DNA from: Otis tarda
Lineage: Eukaryota > Chordata > Aves > Otidiformes > Otididae
Reading direction: 5' to 3'
NCBI GenBank assembly: GCA_026413225.1
Contig: CM048575.1
Location: 5,856,001-5,920,000 of the forward strand
DNA length: 64,000 nt
The position numbers were made by a program, and so were the translations under genes. Positions 1 to 10,152 of the stretch are shown here, in pieces (positions within the stretch are counted from its first letter, which is position 1; every line of letters begins with the position of its first letter). A model generated the notes under the pieces. It was not told the origin of the DNA. It ran no database searches and was given only the letters and a program-made list of their open reading frames with translations.

Positions 1-2089
1 GACGCAGCCCAGCGCAGCCCGTGGTGCTGAGCGGGCTCCGCAGCACCCATCAGCCCCGCGTCCCCCGAGGGACTTCACACGACAGAGGTTGTTTATTGCC
101 TTTGAAAGGCAGGAATATGTTTCTCATCCATGTCATACTTATAGAAATACCAGACGTGTTGCCCCGGCTTTCCTCTTGTGCGCTAATGACAGCTGAGGAG
201 CGACATCTGTATCATAATAGATGAGAAACAAATTCCTCTTTACCCCCAGAGAAGGCTGATTATTTCACTGGCAAGCTACATTAAAAAATGCCTTGTGACA
301 CAAAGCAACATTAATGTCAGGAAGCGGCAGCGCGGCGCCTCCGGGGAGGCCTGCTCCTGTCACCCTGATTAAATTAGCGCGCGTCTTCCCCCCGCATCCA
401 ACAGCCCCATCTGTATTCATACCGGAGCTGCTCCGGAGGTGTGCTGCCAGGCCAAGGCTGTAACTGACTGATCGCAGCGATAAAATGCTGGTCGGAGATG
501 AAGCAGCGTCGGTTACGGGGTACAGGAGCAGATCCAGGAGCGGCTGCGCTCCGGACGCCGCGGGAGCATCCCTGTCTCGGGGCTCGTGGCGGGGCCGGGA
601 TGCTGCACCCCAGGGCTGCCCAGGGCGGTGCTCTGCAGCGAAAGGCAGTCTGCAGGGTGGAATGGAGGCACGCCAGACCCCAGAGGTGTGACTCTGCATT
701 TCTCGCTTCCAAAAGCCCCGGCAGGAGGGAATTCACCGGGGCTCCCTGGCTGGAAAGCCCCTGCCTGGAGCTGAAGCCGCCGCGCACCTTCCCTGCGGAC
801 AGGAGCTGCGAGTCAGGTGTCCCGCTCTGTGTAAGGAGATAATTACGCGCTCCTGGGATCTGCAAAATTCATAGCTATAAATTTCTCCCAGGGAAGAAGG
901 TGCTGCAGCTCATGAAGAACCAAATGCCAAGCGCCGCTAAGGAAAGGCCAGAAGAGCTTTAATTGCCCCAATAAATCAGCATCGTCCTGGGTTTCCAAAG
1001 ACATCACTGCTTCTCTGCCCACTGGGTGCCAGCCCCTTTGACAGCTTGGGGTGGCCCCTCTCAGCCCCAGGGGTCCCGCCCTGCACAGGGACCCCCACCC
1101 ACACCCCCATGCGGGGACCCTTCTCTGCAGCCCCAAGCAGAGCGGCGGTGGGTGCAGGACGCGCCCCGGCAGCTGCCCTTGCTGCCGCCCCTCACCGTTG
1201 CATTTGTGAGGGGGCTCAGAAACCCACGGTTCGGGGTCCCAGCTCCCCCGCCCAGCCCAGGGGTCCCTGTCCGAGGCCGAGCCCTGGCTCAGCAGCTCTG
1301 CCCCGGTGCGCGCTGTTCGGCTGCGCAGGGTTCAAGGCCGTAACTTCTCCTGGACTCGATAGCGGCATCTCCGTAAATCTCCATGAAAGGGAAGCGCGGG
1401 CTAAATACGCCCCAGGGAGAGGCAGATATACTGCCGGCATTACCGGCTGCCGGGAGCGCCGCTAATGCGGGATAATTATTCCATAACTCTGCGCGCTGCC
1501 GCAGCCGGGTTGGTTAACGAGCGGGAGTGGGCGCGGGGCGATTTACGGAGCCACGACGGGGCTGCCCTTGCGCTGGGCTGTCTGAAGGGTGCTGACCTGC
1601 GCGGCTGAGGGAGCCTGGACCCCGCTTTGTGCTGGCGGAGGCGCGACCCACCCGAAGCATCGCCCGTGTCCCGGGTGATCCCGGCTCCATCCTCCGTTTA
1701 GCTCTGGCTTGCCAGAGGAGAAGGCAACGCTTCATTTCAGGTTTTTCCCTGTGCGTCCCTCCCTCCAGGTCAGTGCCCTGTTCCCACGATTTATGTTGGC
1801 CGGTAACGCGTGCGCGATGCAGCACGCTGATTTCCAGAGCCGCGTAGCTCCCAACGAGCTCGGGTGCGGGCATGGATTTTTGCTCTGTATCCCCACCACC
1901 CGCTCTCCTTGGTGTATCACAGCAGGATTCGCCCCGGTGATCCCAAGAGATGGCCGTTCGGTTTGGGAGAAGCTCACCCGGGGATCACCGCTCCCGGCAG
2001 CTCCTCTGTACGCCGCTTCCGTGCTCCCGTTTGCCGTCAGCCCCCCGCTGCCGCGCGCAGCCGTGTCGGCTCCCACCAGCCCGGCGGTC

Positions 2090-2380
2090 AGTGCGGCTAA
2101 CAACCTTTTTAAAAATTCACTCCCTGGGAACATGTTATTCCAGGCTTCCAGCCATTCAGGGCTCGTTAATATTTATGAAATAATTAATAGATGCACCTAT
2201 GTCCTTTAATAACTCGTTTAAAATTGTGCTACGACGTGCAATCTGTTTGGAGGCGGTACCGGGCGTTCTGCAGTAACGCAGCTCAGAGCATGGAGGGGCC
2301 GTTAATTATCTATTAAACACACACATATATACTGCACAAAGTTATGAAAAAATAAAGGCCTTTAATTTAAGAAATAATGA
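2090..2380. promoter_or_regulatory. AT-rich island, candidate conserved enhancer
   Basis: This is about 290 bp of AT-rich sequence inside GC-rich DNA, with repeated TTAAT, TAATTAAT and TTAATTAT cores and no open frame of note. It resembles the compact, homeodomain-site-rich conserved elements seen near neural genes. Conservation itself cannot be seen in one sequence, so this is inference from composition. Confidence 0.35.
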
Positions 2381-3140
2381 GGCAAGTTCTGCTACCCGGA
2401 GACCTCCTTAAAGAGCCGACTGGCTTTGGGGGTCTCCTCCAAGGAAAAACATTTCCCAGGGACCCGGCCCCGTCGGGTGGGGTTTGTCCCTCGCGGGCGT
2501 CCGCAGGGCTCCTCGGTGGGGTCAGGGTCTCTGCGCCCGCGCCAGCCGTGCACGCGTGGTGCATGCTCACGCGGAGCTTTTCGGGAGCTCTTCCCTCGCC
2601 GGCTCCTCTCCGGCGGCGCGCGATGCTCCTTCGCTCCAGGGGCCCACGCGCAGCCATCCCCGCGCGTGGGCCGAGGGTCTCCGGAGCCGCCGCGCGCCGG
2701 GCTGGAGGCACCGGCAGTGAGCGCGCGCACGCACCTCTACCCAAACAACGATCTATATTTTCAATTTTCCAAAAGATTATGTTTTCATCTTAAAAGATGT
2801 TGTCTCCTGCTTTTTGACCTGAATGAAGTGAAAGGTAATAGAATCCAGATGAAATGTATATCTGTATTAATCTCGCACAGAGAGCGCCTCCTCTGAGCGC
2901 CCGGGTGCTGCAGCAGGAGCGGAGCGGGTGTGTAATCAGACAGCCGCCTTCATCCGAGCAATTTCCTCTCCGCTTTAATGGGATTAAGTGCTGCCATGGG
3001 ATGCAGCCAGCCCTGGCGTACAGCCCGTCGGCGCGGGGTGTCAAAGTTCCAGGGTGCATTTTCCCCAACACGAAACCGTGGGTGGGTGCGGGACCCTGCT
3101 GCCGCCGGCCACCCAAAGGTGACACGGGGCTTCGATGGCA

Positions 3141-3460
3141 GCTGAGCGGGATGACGCTGGGCTGAGTGGGATGATGCTGGGCTGAGCAGGATGATGCTGT
3201 GCTGAGTGGGATGATGCTGGGCTGAGTGGGAGGATGCTGGGCTGAGCAGGATGATGCTGTGCTGAGTGGGATGATGCTGTGCTGAGCAGGATGATGCTGG
3301 GCTGAGCGGGAGGATGCTGGGCTGAGCGGGATGATGCTGGGCTGAGTGGGAGGATGCTGGGCTGAGCAGGATGATGCTGGGCTGAGTGGGATGACACTGG
3401 GATGAGCAGGATGATGCTGGGCTGAGCGGGAGGATGCTGGGCTGAGCGGGAGGATGCTGT
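3141..3460. repeat. Minisatellite, 16 units of 20 bp
   Basis: Sixteen head-to-tail copies of a 20-bp unit (consensus gctgagyrggatgatgctgg) run without a single insertion or deletion; copies differ only by substitutions. A variant with 'agcagg' recurs at 3181, 3241, 3281, 3361 and 3401, hinting at a higher-order period of two to three units. Each unit puts two G runs on the + strand. The unit has no stop codons in several minus-strand frames, which produces long Ser/Pro/His/Ala/Gln-repeat open frames that I treat as artefacts. Confidence 0.97.
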
Positions 3461-3894
3461 CCCAACACTTGGGTGGGGGCTTTCAAAGTGATTTTTTTCA
3501 GCAGCAGAGAAAGCTGCTGGGAGCTCAGCGGGGCTGCCTCAGCCTCAGCTGGGCTGGATGTTAACGACTTTCTCCACGCAGGGAAGAGGATCCGTGCTGC
3601 TTTGTATCTTCCCAGGTTCCTCCTGCAATTTGCGTTCTCAAGCATCTCCCACCTGTCCGACCTGCGCAGAGCCCGTCCAGCCACACAGGCCCCTCGCTCC
3701 CCTCCCCGCTGCGGCACACGGCCGGGGCGAGGGGCTCCCCACACCCACGGCAGGCCCTGCTCCCGTCCCGGGACAGCGCTGGCTCGCCCAGCCCCGGCGC
3801 AGAGCCGGGCGCAGCGGTGGCTCCGGCCAGCAGCGAGCTGCAGCCGCCTCCTTCACCGGTTGGGAGAGGGAGCAGTTGGATTCGGAGGCAGCAA

Positions 3895-4260
3895 ACGCAG
3901 CTCCCCAGAATGGATGTACATTTTCATTATACTTACACACTGAGTAATTGGTGGTAATACAAGAGATATGGGCAGTATCATTACAGACCAGGCTGTGCTG
4001 GAGATGTATTATCATCATCTGTCATTATCTGGGCTTCCTTGTGGCTGCTAAAATTGTAGAACATGATTTTAATAACCCTGGAAGGCAAGAATCATTTTTC
4101 TTTTGTCACTTAACAACTTGGCCTCATTCACTGATACCTTTAAATAAGAAGGGGGGGATTATTTTCTAGTGGAATAAGTGCCGATCTGGTTGTTTTCTTC
4201 TCTCTTCATTTGCAAAGGCGCCCCGGCGAAGCCTGACAGCTTTCAAGGAAATTGCAGATA
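3895..4260. promoter_or_regulatory. Longest AT-rich island, candidate enhancer
   Basis: About 365 bp of balanced to AT-rich sequence, flanked on both sides by DNA dominated by G and C. It holds several ATTA/TAAT cores, a TGTCATTATCTG stretch near 4020 and ATGATTTTAATAA near 4061. No plausible exon is present. The enhancer call rests on composition and motif density only. Confidence 0.35.
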
Positions 4261-5019
4261 ATGGGGGGAGGACGTCAGCGCGGCGCGGGGCGCGCAGGAG
4301 GCGATGATGCCGGCGGCGGTGCCGGCCCTGGGGCCCTCGCCTCGAGCTCCCCGCTCGTGAGCAAGGAAACGCGGCGGCGGCACCGTCCCGGCTGCGGTCC
4401 CGTGGGCACAGCGTCGGCCTTGGGGACTCTTCCCAGGCTGGGCCAAGGGCTTGCAGGGGGACTGTTGCCGGTGCCCGTAGCGTCCCCGGCGCTGCTCAGC
4501 GCAGCATCCCGGCCCGTGGGACCCCGCAGAGCCGCAGGACAGAGGTCTGCAGGGACACGGCCCCAGCGTCACCTGCTGCTCCCCCCGCTGCAGCCTCACG
4601 GCAGAGCGGATCGGAGGGGAAAGACCTTAATCCGTCTTGTCACAACAGCCCAGTGAAATTCATTGGGATTTGCAGAAAACCAGCCAGCCCGGGCGTGTGG
4701 CAGCAGCAGCGGAGGTGACGTCCCCGGCGTGCAGGGATGGGGTGTCCCCTGCCTGGGTTGCAGCTAAGGGCTCTGTCCCCATGCCCGCGGTGACTCCGGC
4801 AGCGTCACGGAACCGTGCCAGGGGCTCGCCAGCGGGGACAGCCCAGGCACCCCGACCCCTCAGCCCCCTCTCGCAGGGCACAAACGCAGCCGCTTTTGGG
4901 GAGCCGGAGGAGCCGCGTCACCCGCGAGGACACGGCCGAGGTTTGTGAGTTTGAGGGCGTTTCATTTGTGGCTCCTCTTGGCCGTGGAAAAAGCCAGCAG
5001 CAGGAGAGGGACAAATCAA

Positions 5020-5200
5020 ATTAGAAGCCAGCTAATGAAAATAATGGGGAGTAAAGCACTTTGGGAGGCTGCTTGGTTGGATTCCGATTTCCGTGTGTCA
5101 CTGGATCTAAATCGGTGATGTTTATAGCCCTCAAGCAGCCATTTAATTGCCCTTTGTGATTAGCTGCAGCTCAATCGACCATGAATCTCTCGCCCTTGCA
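5020..5200. promoter_or_regulatory. AT-rich island with SOX/homeodomain-like composite site
   Basis: This island contains TTTAATTG at 5142-5149, followed at once by CCTTTGTGATTAG at 5151-5163. The latter joins a SOX-type CTTTGT core to an ATTA homeodomain core, an arrangement common in neural enhancers. Function is inferred from the motifs only. Confidence 0.3.
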
Positions 5201-6069
5201 GACCTGAGCCTTTGGCCGGCTCCGAGCCGGGCTCCCGCTCCACGGCTGCTCCCGGCCCCATTGCTCCAGCACCCAAAGCCCTCCCGGGTTTTGGGTGGGG
5301 GGCGCTGAGAGTCCTCGCGCGGAGCGGCCGAGCTGGTGTGTGTACACAGCGGGAGCGAGCCGGGGGTCTGTTGGGAGCAGTTTTCCCTGTTTCCACACAA
5401 TGGTCCGGCCACTCCGACAGCGCACGGCTGCCTGGGCTAACAGCCTCCGTTTGCACCTATTGACTCTGAGTAAATAATCTCCAGATATATTTTTCTCCCG
5501 ATAAAAGCTGATTTTTTTCTATTATAGTCAGGGGTGTTTATTAGAGCAGAAAAATAATAGCGCTGTGCTTGCAGCCTGATTGCCGGGAAGCGTCAGAAGC
5601 CGGCCGCGCTGCCCTGGCAGCTGGGATCAGATGTGCTGCTTGGCACCGCGGTCACGGGCGGGGTGTGCCACGAACATCCCCCTGCCCAGCTGGTCTGGTG
5701 AGGGGCGGCATTGAAGGGAAATTTGTTTTCAGCAATGGCAGAGGGAGAAGATGCTCGGGAGCGTCTCAGCAAAAGGAGTGGGAATTGTCGGGGATGAGGG
5801 GCTGGCACGGGGCTCGGCCGTGGGACACGGGGCGATTCCTCTGCTGCAGCCACCTGGGCGTCAGAGCCAGCAATTTAGGGCCAGGGGAGTTTCAGGTGGT
5901 GCCGTGGAAGACCTCTCTCCTTCTCACCCACCCACCCGAAGGAACGCTCCCCCCGTGCTGGAGCTGCACCCCTCGGCATCCTTAGAGATGAGTAACGGCA
6001 GGCAGCGCAGGCAGCTCGCTGCCCCTCGCCCCGTCCTCCCCCTCCCGGTGCCCACCAGGGACTCCCCAG

Positions 6070-6200
6070 ATCCCTACTACACGGAAAATTAATCCTCCTG
6101 TCTCATTAATTACAGTAATGTGCTAGGAGCCTTGTTCAAGGTCAGCCTCTTGGACCCCGGCAATAAATTCTCTCTGATTTGCAGCCACCTCGCTGGGAGG
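6070..6200. promoter_or_regulatory. AT-rich island with nuclear-receptor extended half-site
   Basis: The island has ATTAATTACAGTAAT around 6103-6118. A TCAAGGTCA at 6136-6144 is the extended half-site bound by monomeric receptors of the ERR and NR5A types. It lies in an otherwise GC-rich stretch without genes. Confidence 0.3.
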
Positions 6201-9004
6201 GAGCCGGGCGGTGGCACACGGCGGGACATCCCTGGTGCTTGGGGACAGGGTGACCGGAGCCTGCGCACACAGAGGGTCCCGGCCGCTCCCCTCCCTGGGG
6301 TGGCTCCGTGCTGGCGGCCTGGGCTCCCCTCTGTCCCTCTGTGTCCCGCCCCGTGCTGCCGTCCCGAGCCGAGGGTCCCCTCCCTACCACCTCTGCCCGC
6401 CCCAGGGCAGCTTGGCCAGGAGCCCGCCGCTCCCTCCGCGTTGCTGACGAGTTGAACAAGGTGGTTCGTTTGAATTAATCACGTCGGGCGGCAATTAAAC
6501 AGCTCTCCTCATCCATTAGTGACCGCAGCAGATTTTGCACTTGGATCTTGCATGTTACATGGCTGGTGACGTTTTATTTTTTTAGAGAATGAAAAGAAGA
6601 AAGGGAAAATCTCTTTAGGGAGGCCGGCTCTTGCTGACAGCTGAGCTGATACGAGCTGGTAACGTATTTTACTCTGCTTAACGGCAATGATCCGCCCAGC
6701 AGGGATTAAACCAGCGGCGCCTGAGAGGTGGGGGCAGCTGACGACCCCCAGCCCCTGACCTGGGGAGAGGTGGGAGAGCGGCCCTGGTCGGCCCTGCTGC
6801 CCTGGGCCCGGGACGCCGGGGCAGCAGCAGGTGGCTCGGCAGCAGCGGGGCACATGGGGGTCCCGCTGCCCCTCCCGCCCCCGCGGCACGCTCGGAGCCT
6901 GGCGGGAGCTTCGGCGGCTGTGCCGGGGAATGGAGCCGCTTCACACCTCCCCTGCGACGGGACCCGCTCTGCCCCGGGGCGGCGGTGGCTGTGCCGGAAG
7001 GCTCCGGATCTGTCCCTGTCTGTCACCTCCGGCGCTACGTGTGGATCGCAAGCAGGAGCCGCCCGACGGGTCCGGCCGAGCTGGTGAGCTGCCCACCCGC
7101 CCGGTGCCATCGTCGGTCCTCGTCCCACGCGCTGCAACCCAGGAAAAGCCCCGCGGCCGCTTCCCCTTTCCCCTTCCCACTCGCCGGGCGGCCCCGGGCC
7201 GGGGGTGGCTCTTGCGCCACGGGCTGGGAGCCCCCTGCTCCATGCTCACCCCGAAACGTGCCTCGTCTGGGGCGCGAGCACCCACCCTTGCTCCCACCTG
7301 TGCCCCCTGCTCTGTCCCGCACCACAGCCCAGTGTCACCTCCTGCCTCTGCGCTGCCACAGCCTCATCCCGCGGGACCCTCCATCGCCCAGCCGGTGCTC
7401 TCCCGCCCTGACAGCCTCCTCCCTGCACGTCCTCCTGCCCCAGCCCCTCCAAAGCCGCTCTGCCGGGCTGGCAGGGACCCGGGGCTCCGGTTGCAGGCGC
7501 CCTGAAAGGGATGGCACCCCGCCTCTTGTCCCCCCGTCCCATCCCAGGGATGGGATCCGTGGGCTGGGGAGAGTGACTCAGAGCCGAAGGGGAACTGAGA
7601 GCGCTGTCGTGGGGGCACGTCTGCTCCATCCCGGCTCTCAGGAAGCGGCCGTGGCCCTGGCGCTGTACAGGGGTGTTGAGAGCTGTGCCCCAGTAGATTG
7701 GCACACCCGGAGCCTCGTCGAGGACAAACCCTTTCCCTGCAGAGCACAGGCGAGGCGAGCCCGGGGGCCAGCGTGCGCTGGGGTGGGACGTGCGGTCCCC
7801 TCCGCACACCAGGACGCGGGGTCCCACCGCGCGTACCCCGTGGCGGGGCCCCATCGACGGGCGCAGGAAGAGCAGCGCTTGTTTGTGTCCAGCGGCTGTG
7901 CCTGCCCTCCGGTTCCCACGGTGATGCCCACGTCGCCATGGCTACCCACGGATATTCCTGCTCCGGCTGGTAAACAGCCTCTTCCGTCCCAAAATACTGG
8001 GGGTTGCTACACCCCAGGGAAATGTTGCAAGGGCAGCTCCCCCACCCCAGGCCAGCGGCTGTGGGAATCGGCCCTGTACCCCAGCCCAGCGAGCAGCCCA
8101 GCCCACTCCGGGCAGGGGGCTGGGGTCCTGGGCAGGGGAGATCTGGGGGAAAAAACCTTTGCTCGGGCTGTCAGGGCCACGAGGCGGCTGGCCGCAGCCC
8201 CGGGCCATCTCCCTCCAGCCAGCAGCCCAGCTCTGTGCCCGGCGATGCTGGGAGTGCATCCCCCCAGGCCGCTCTCCCACGGCTCCGGGCCCCCCTGCCT
8301 TCCGGGGAACGTCGGGGCATCGGGGCTGCGCTGGCCCCGCTGTCGTTTCCAGCATGGGGTTGCGTGAGCGCTGAGTAACGCGCTGCTGGACATGAAACGC
8401 GTGCTACAAATCCCGTAGTAAACAGCTGTTTGCACAACAGCTGCCTGCGTTGCGAAGGCCGCGAGTGCGTGGCGCGTTGGGCAATCCCCTGTTTACCCCC
8501 ACGCTCCGGTCTCATCCCGTGGGACGCGGGGTTCCCCGGCCGGGGCCGCTGTGCCAGCCTGGCACCGGTGGGCAGAGCTGCCCGCCATCCCAGCAGCGAG
8601 CCCTGGGCAAGGGGCTGCTGAAAAACCCGGGGTAACGGTCGGCACGGGGAGGTACCCGTGGGAAGGTCGGGTCTCGGGTTGCCCCTGGGACATCTCACGG
8701 GTACCCTCGCTCTGCGGCAAGCTAGACTGGGTGAACATGGACAACTTGGGTCAAATCGAAGCGCAGGACAGCCCTCTCCGGGGCCGGGCTTTAGGAGACA
8801 GCCCAGGCCAGGCTGCAAGGGGCAGCGGTGCTGTCCCCGGGGCGGGGAGGCTGGCGGGCACGTCCCAGGAGAGGGCTGGAGCTTGGCGGGACGAGGATGC
8901 AGGGATGAGCCCAGTCCCTCACGGTCAGTGCCCAGCAAGGACACTGGACCGGGCTGGGCGATGCAAGCCGCACCCAGGCGGCACCACACCGCGCTGGCGG
9001 CCAG

Positions 9005-9045
9005 CCCCATGTCCCCCTGCCCATGTCCCCCTGCCATGTCCCCCA
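9005..9045. repeat. Short tandem repeat of a 13-14 bp unit
   Basis: Three copies of a ccatgtccccctg-like unit follow one another in GC-rich intergenic DNA. No function is suggested. Confidence 0.7.
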
Positions 9046-9396
9046 GCCCCACGGCCCCGGCGCAGCCACAGCAAGGAGCTGGCTGTGCCACGTCCCGGCC
9101 TTGCCACGTCCCAGCTGCTGGAGCGGGCAGGGTGGGCGGCCGGGCGCTGCTCCCGCTGCTGGATGCGTGTGTGCCGCTGGGCTTTCCTTCCTGCGGCGAG
9201 CGAGGCGGTCGCAGCCTTCAGGGAAGTGTTTTGCAATCACCTTCTTCAGAGAGTCACAGCAATTAACGGCACTGGTTTTGAGGAACTAACGGTGAAAGCA
9301 GCATGTTAGCAAACAGGCTGAGCACGGCGAGCTGCCGGGAGCCGGAGGCTGGCGCTCGGAGCGGGCGGTGAGCGGCGGCCGGACGCACCACGCGCG

Positions 9397-9464
9397 GAGG
9401 CGAGGTAGCGATGGAGGCGAGGTAGGGATGGCGGTGAGACAGGGATGGTGGTGAGGTAGGGAAG
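9397..9464. repeat. Tandem repeat, 4 units of 17 bp
   Basis: Four contiguous 17-bp units (gaggcgaggtagggatg-like) start at 9397, 9414, 9431 and 9448 and differ only by substitutions. The array lies about 700 bp upstream of the first coding exon of CSF3R. Confidence 0.85.
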
Positions 9465-9705
9465 GGCTGTGCGGTGCTCAGGTCCGGCTGAGCGCCTTGT
9501 CCGTGGCTGTGGGGACTGCTCTGCCCCGTCCCCTGCGTGGGACAGCCGCGTGTGCCGGGCGGGTGCAGAGGCCGCCGCCGCTCCCGGGGCCTTTCGCTGC
9601 AGCGGGCAGGGGGGTGCAGCCGGAGCGGGCAGCTCAGGGGAGGGGGCGCAGGCAGGATCCCCAGCCCCGCTGTGCTGCCGTCGTTCATTCGGTTCCCTCT
9701 TTCAG

Positions 9706-9788
9706 CTTATCAGCTCTGCTGCCCCAGCGCTACCCCTCCCCGAAACCGCAAATCTCTGCCCGGCAGAGGCTGAAGATACCTGAGATAA
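9706..9788. promoter_or_regulatory. Pair of GATA-type sites upstream of CSF3R
   Basis: CTTATCAG at 9706-9713 (a GATA core on the minus strand) and AGATAA at 9783-9788 lie 340-450 bp upstream of the exon holding the CSF3R start codon. CSF3R is myeloid-expressed, so sites of this kind would fit, but such short motifs are common by chance and no transcription start could be placed. Confidence 0.25.
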
Positions 9789-10152
9789 AATCAGCCCGCG
9801 CCTGCGGCCAGGCACGGGGCGTCGCGCCCCAGGATCGGGGTGCACGGGGCCCAGAGCCGGCGGCAGGCTGTGCCGGAGGGGCCCTGGCCGGAGAGCCTCG
9901 CCGCTGCGCTTTTCCACGCCAGCGCCCGCAGCAGGGCGGGCTGCCGGACCCCGGGGCGGAGGTGTCGGAGCTGCAGAAGGGCTGCGGGGGAGAGGCTGTC
10001 TCTGACAGCAAAAGGACGTTTTGCTCCAGGAAGCATCTGTGACGGCGGCAACGCGGCTTGTCCAGCCCGCCTGGTCCCCAGCCCCTTCCTGACCCACGTC
10101 AGGACGAGCTGCTCTCTCCGTTCCAGGTGATGCCAATGCCACGGAGCAGACC

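Larger units (their letters stand above)
1..10126. other. Intergenic region upstream of CSF3R (GRIK3-CSF3R interval by synteny)
   Basis: I find no splice-consistent coding exon here. The long open frames in the GC-rich parts are low-complexity Pro/Arg/Ser/Gly-rich sequence with no recognisable domain. Bases 1-6720 alternate between GC-rich stretches and AT-rich islands at about 90-340, 840-1000, 1340-1515, 2090-2380, 2735-2890, 3895-4260, 5020-5200, 5455-5575, 6070-6200 and 6440-6720. The islands carry many TAAT/ATTA homeodomain-type cores, which suggests clustered regulatory elements. Bases 6720-10126 are GC-rich with a few short tandem repeats. The non-coding first exon of CSF3R probably lies in the last kilobase, but I cannot place it. 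Confidence 0.7.

Noticed and set aside
3041..3744. Minus-strand open frames encoding Ser/Pro/His/Ala/Gln repeats
   Set aside because: They are translations of the 20-bp minisatellite in more than one frame, which a stop-free repeat unit produces automatically.
6985..8367. 460-codon open frame on the + strand in intergenic DNA
   Set aside because: Pro/Ser/Arg/Gly-rich, no domain, overlapped by long open frames in several other frames on both strands; typical of stop-poor GC-rich sequence.
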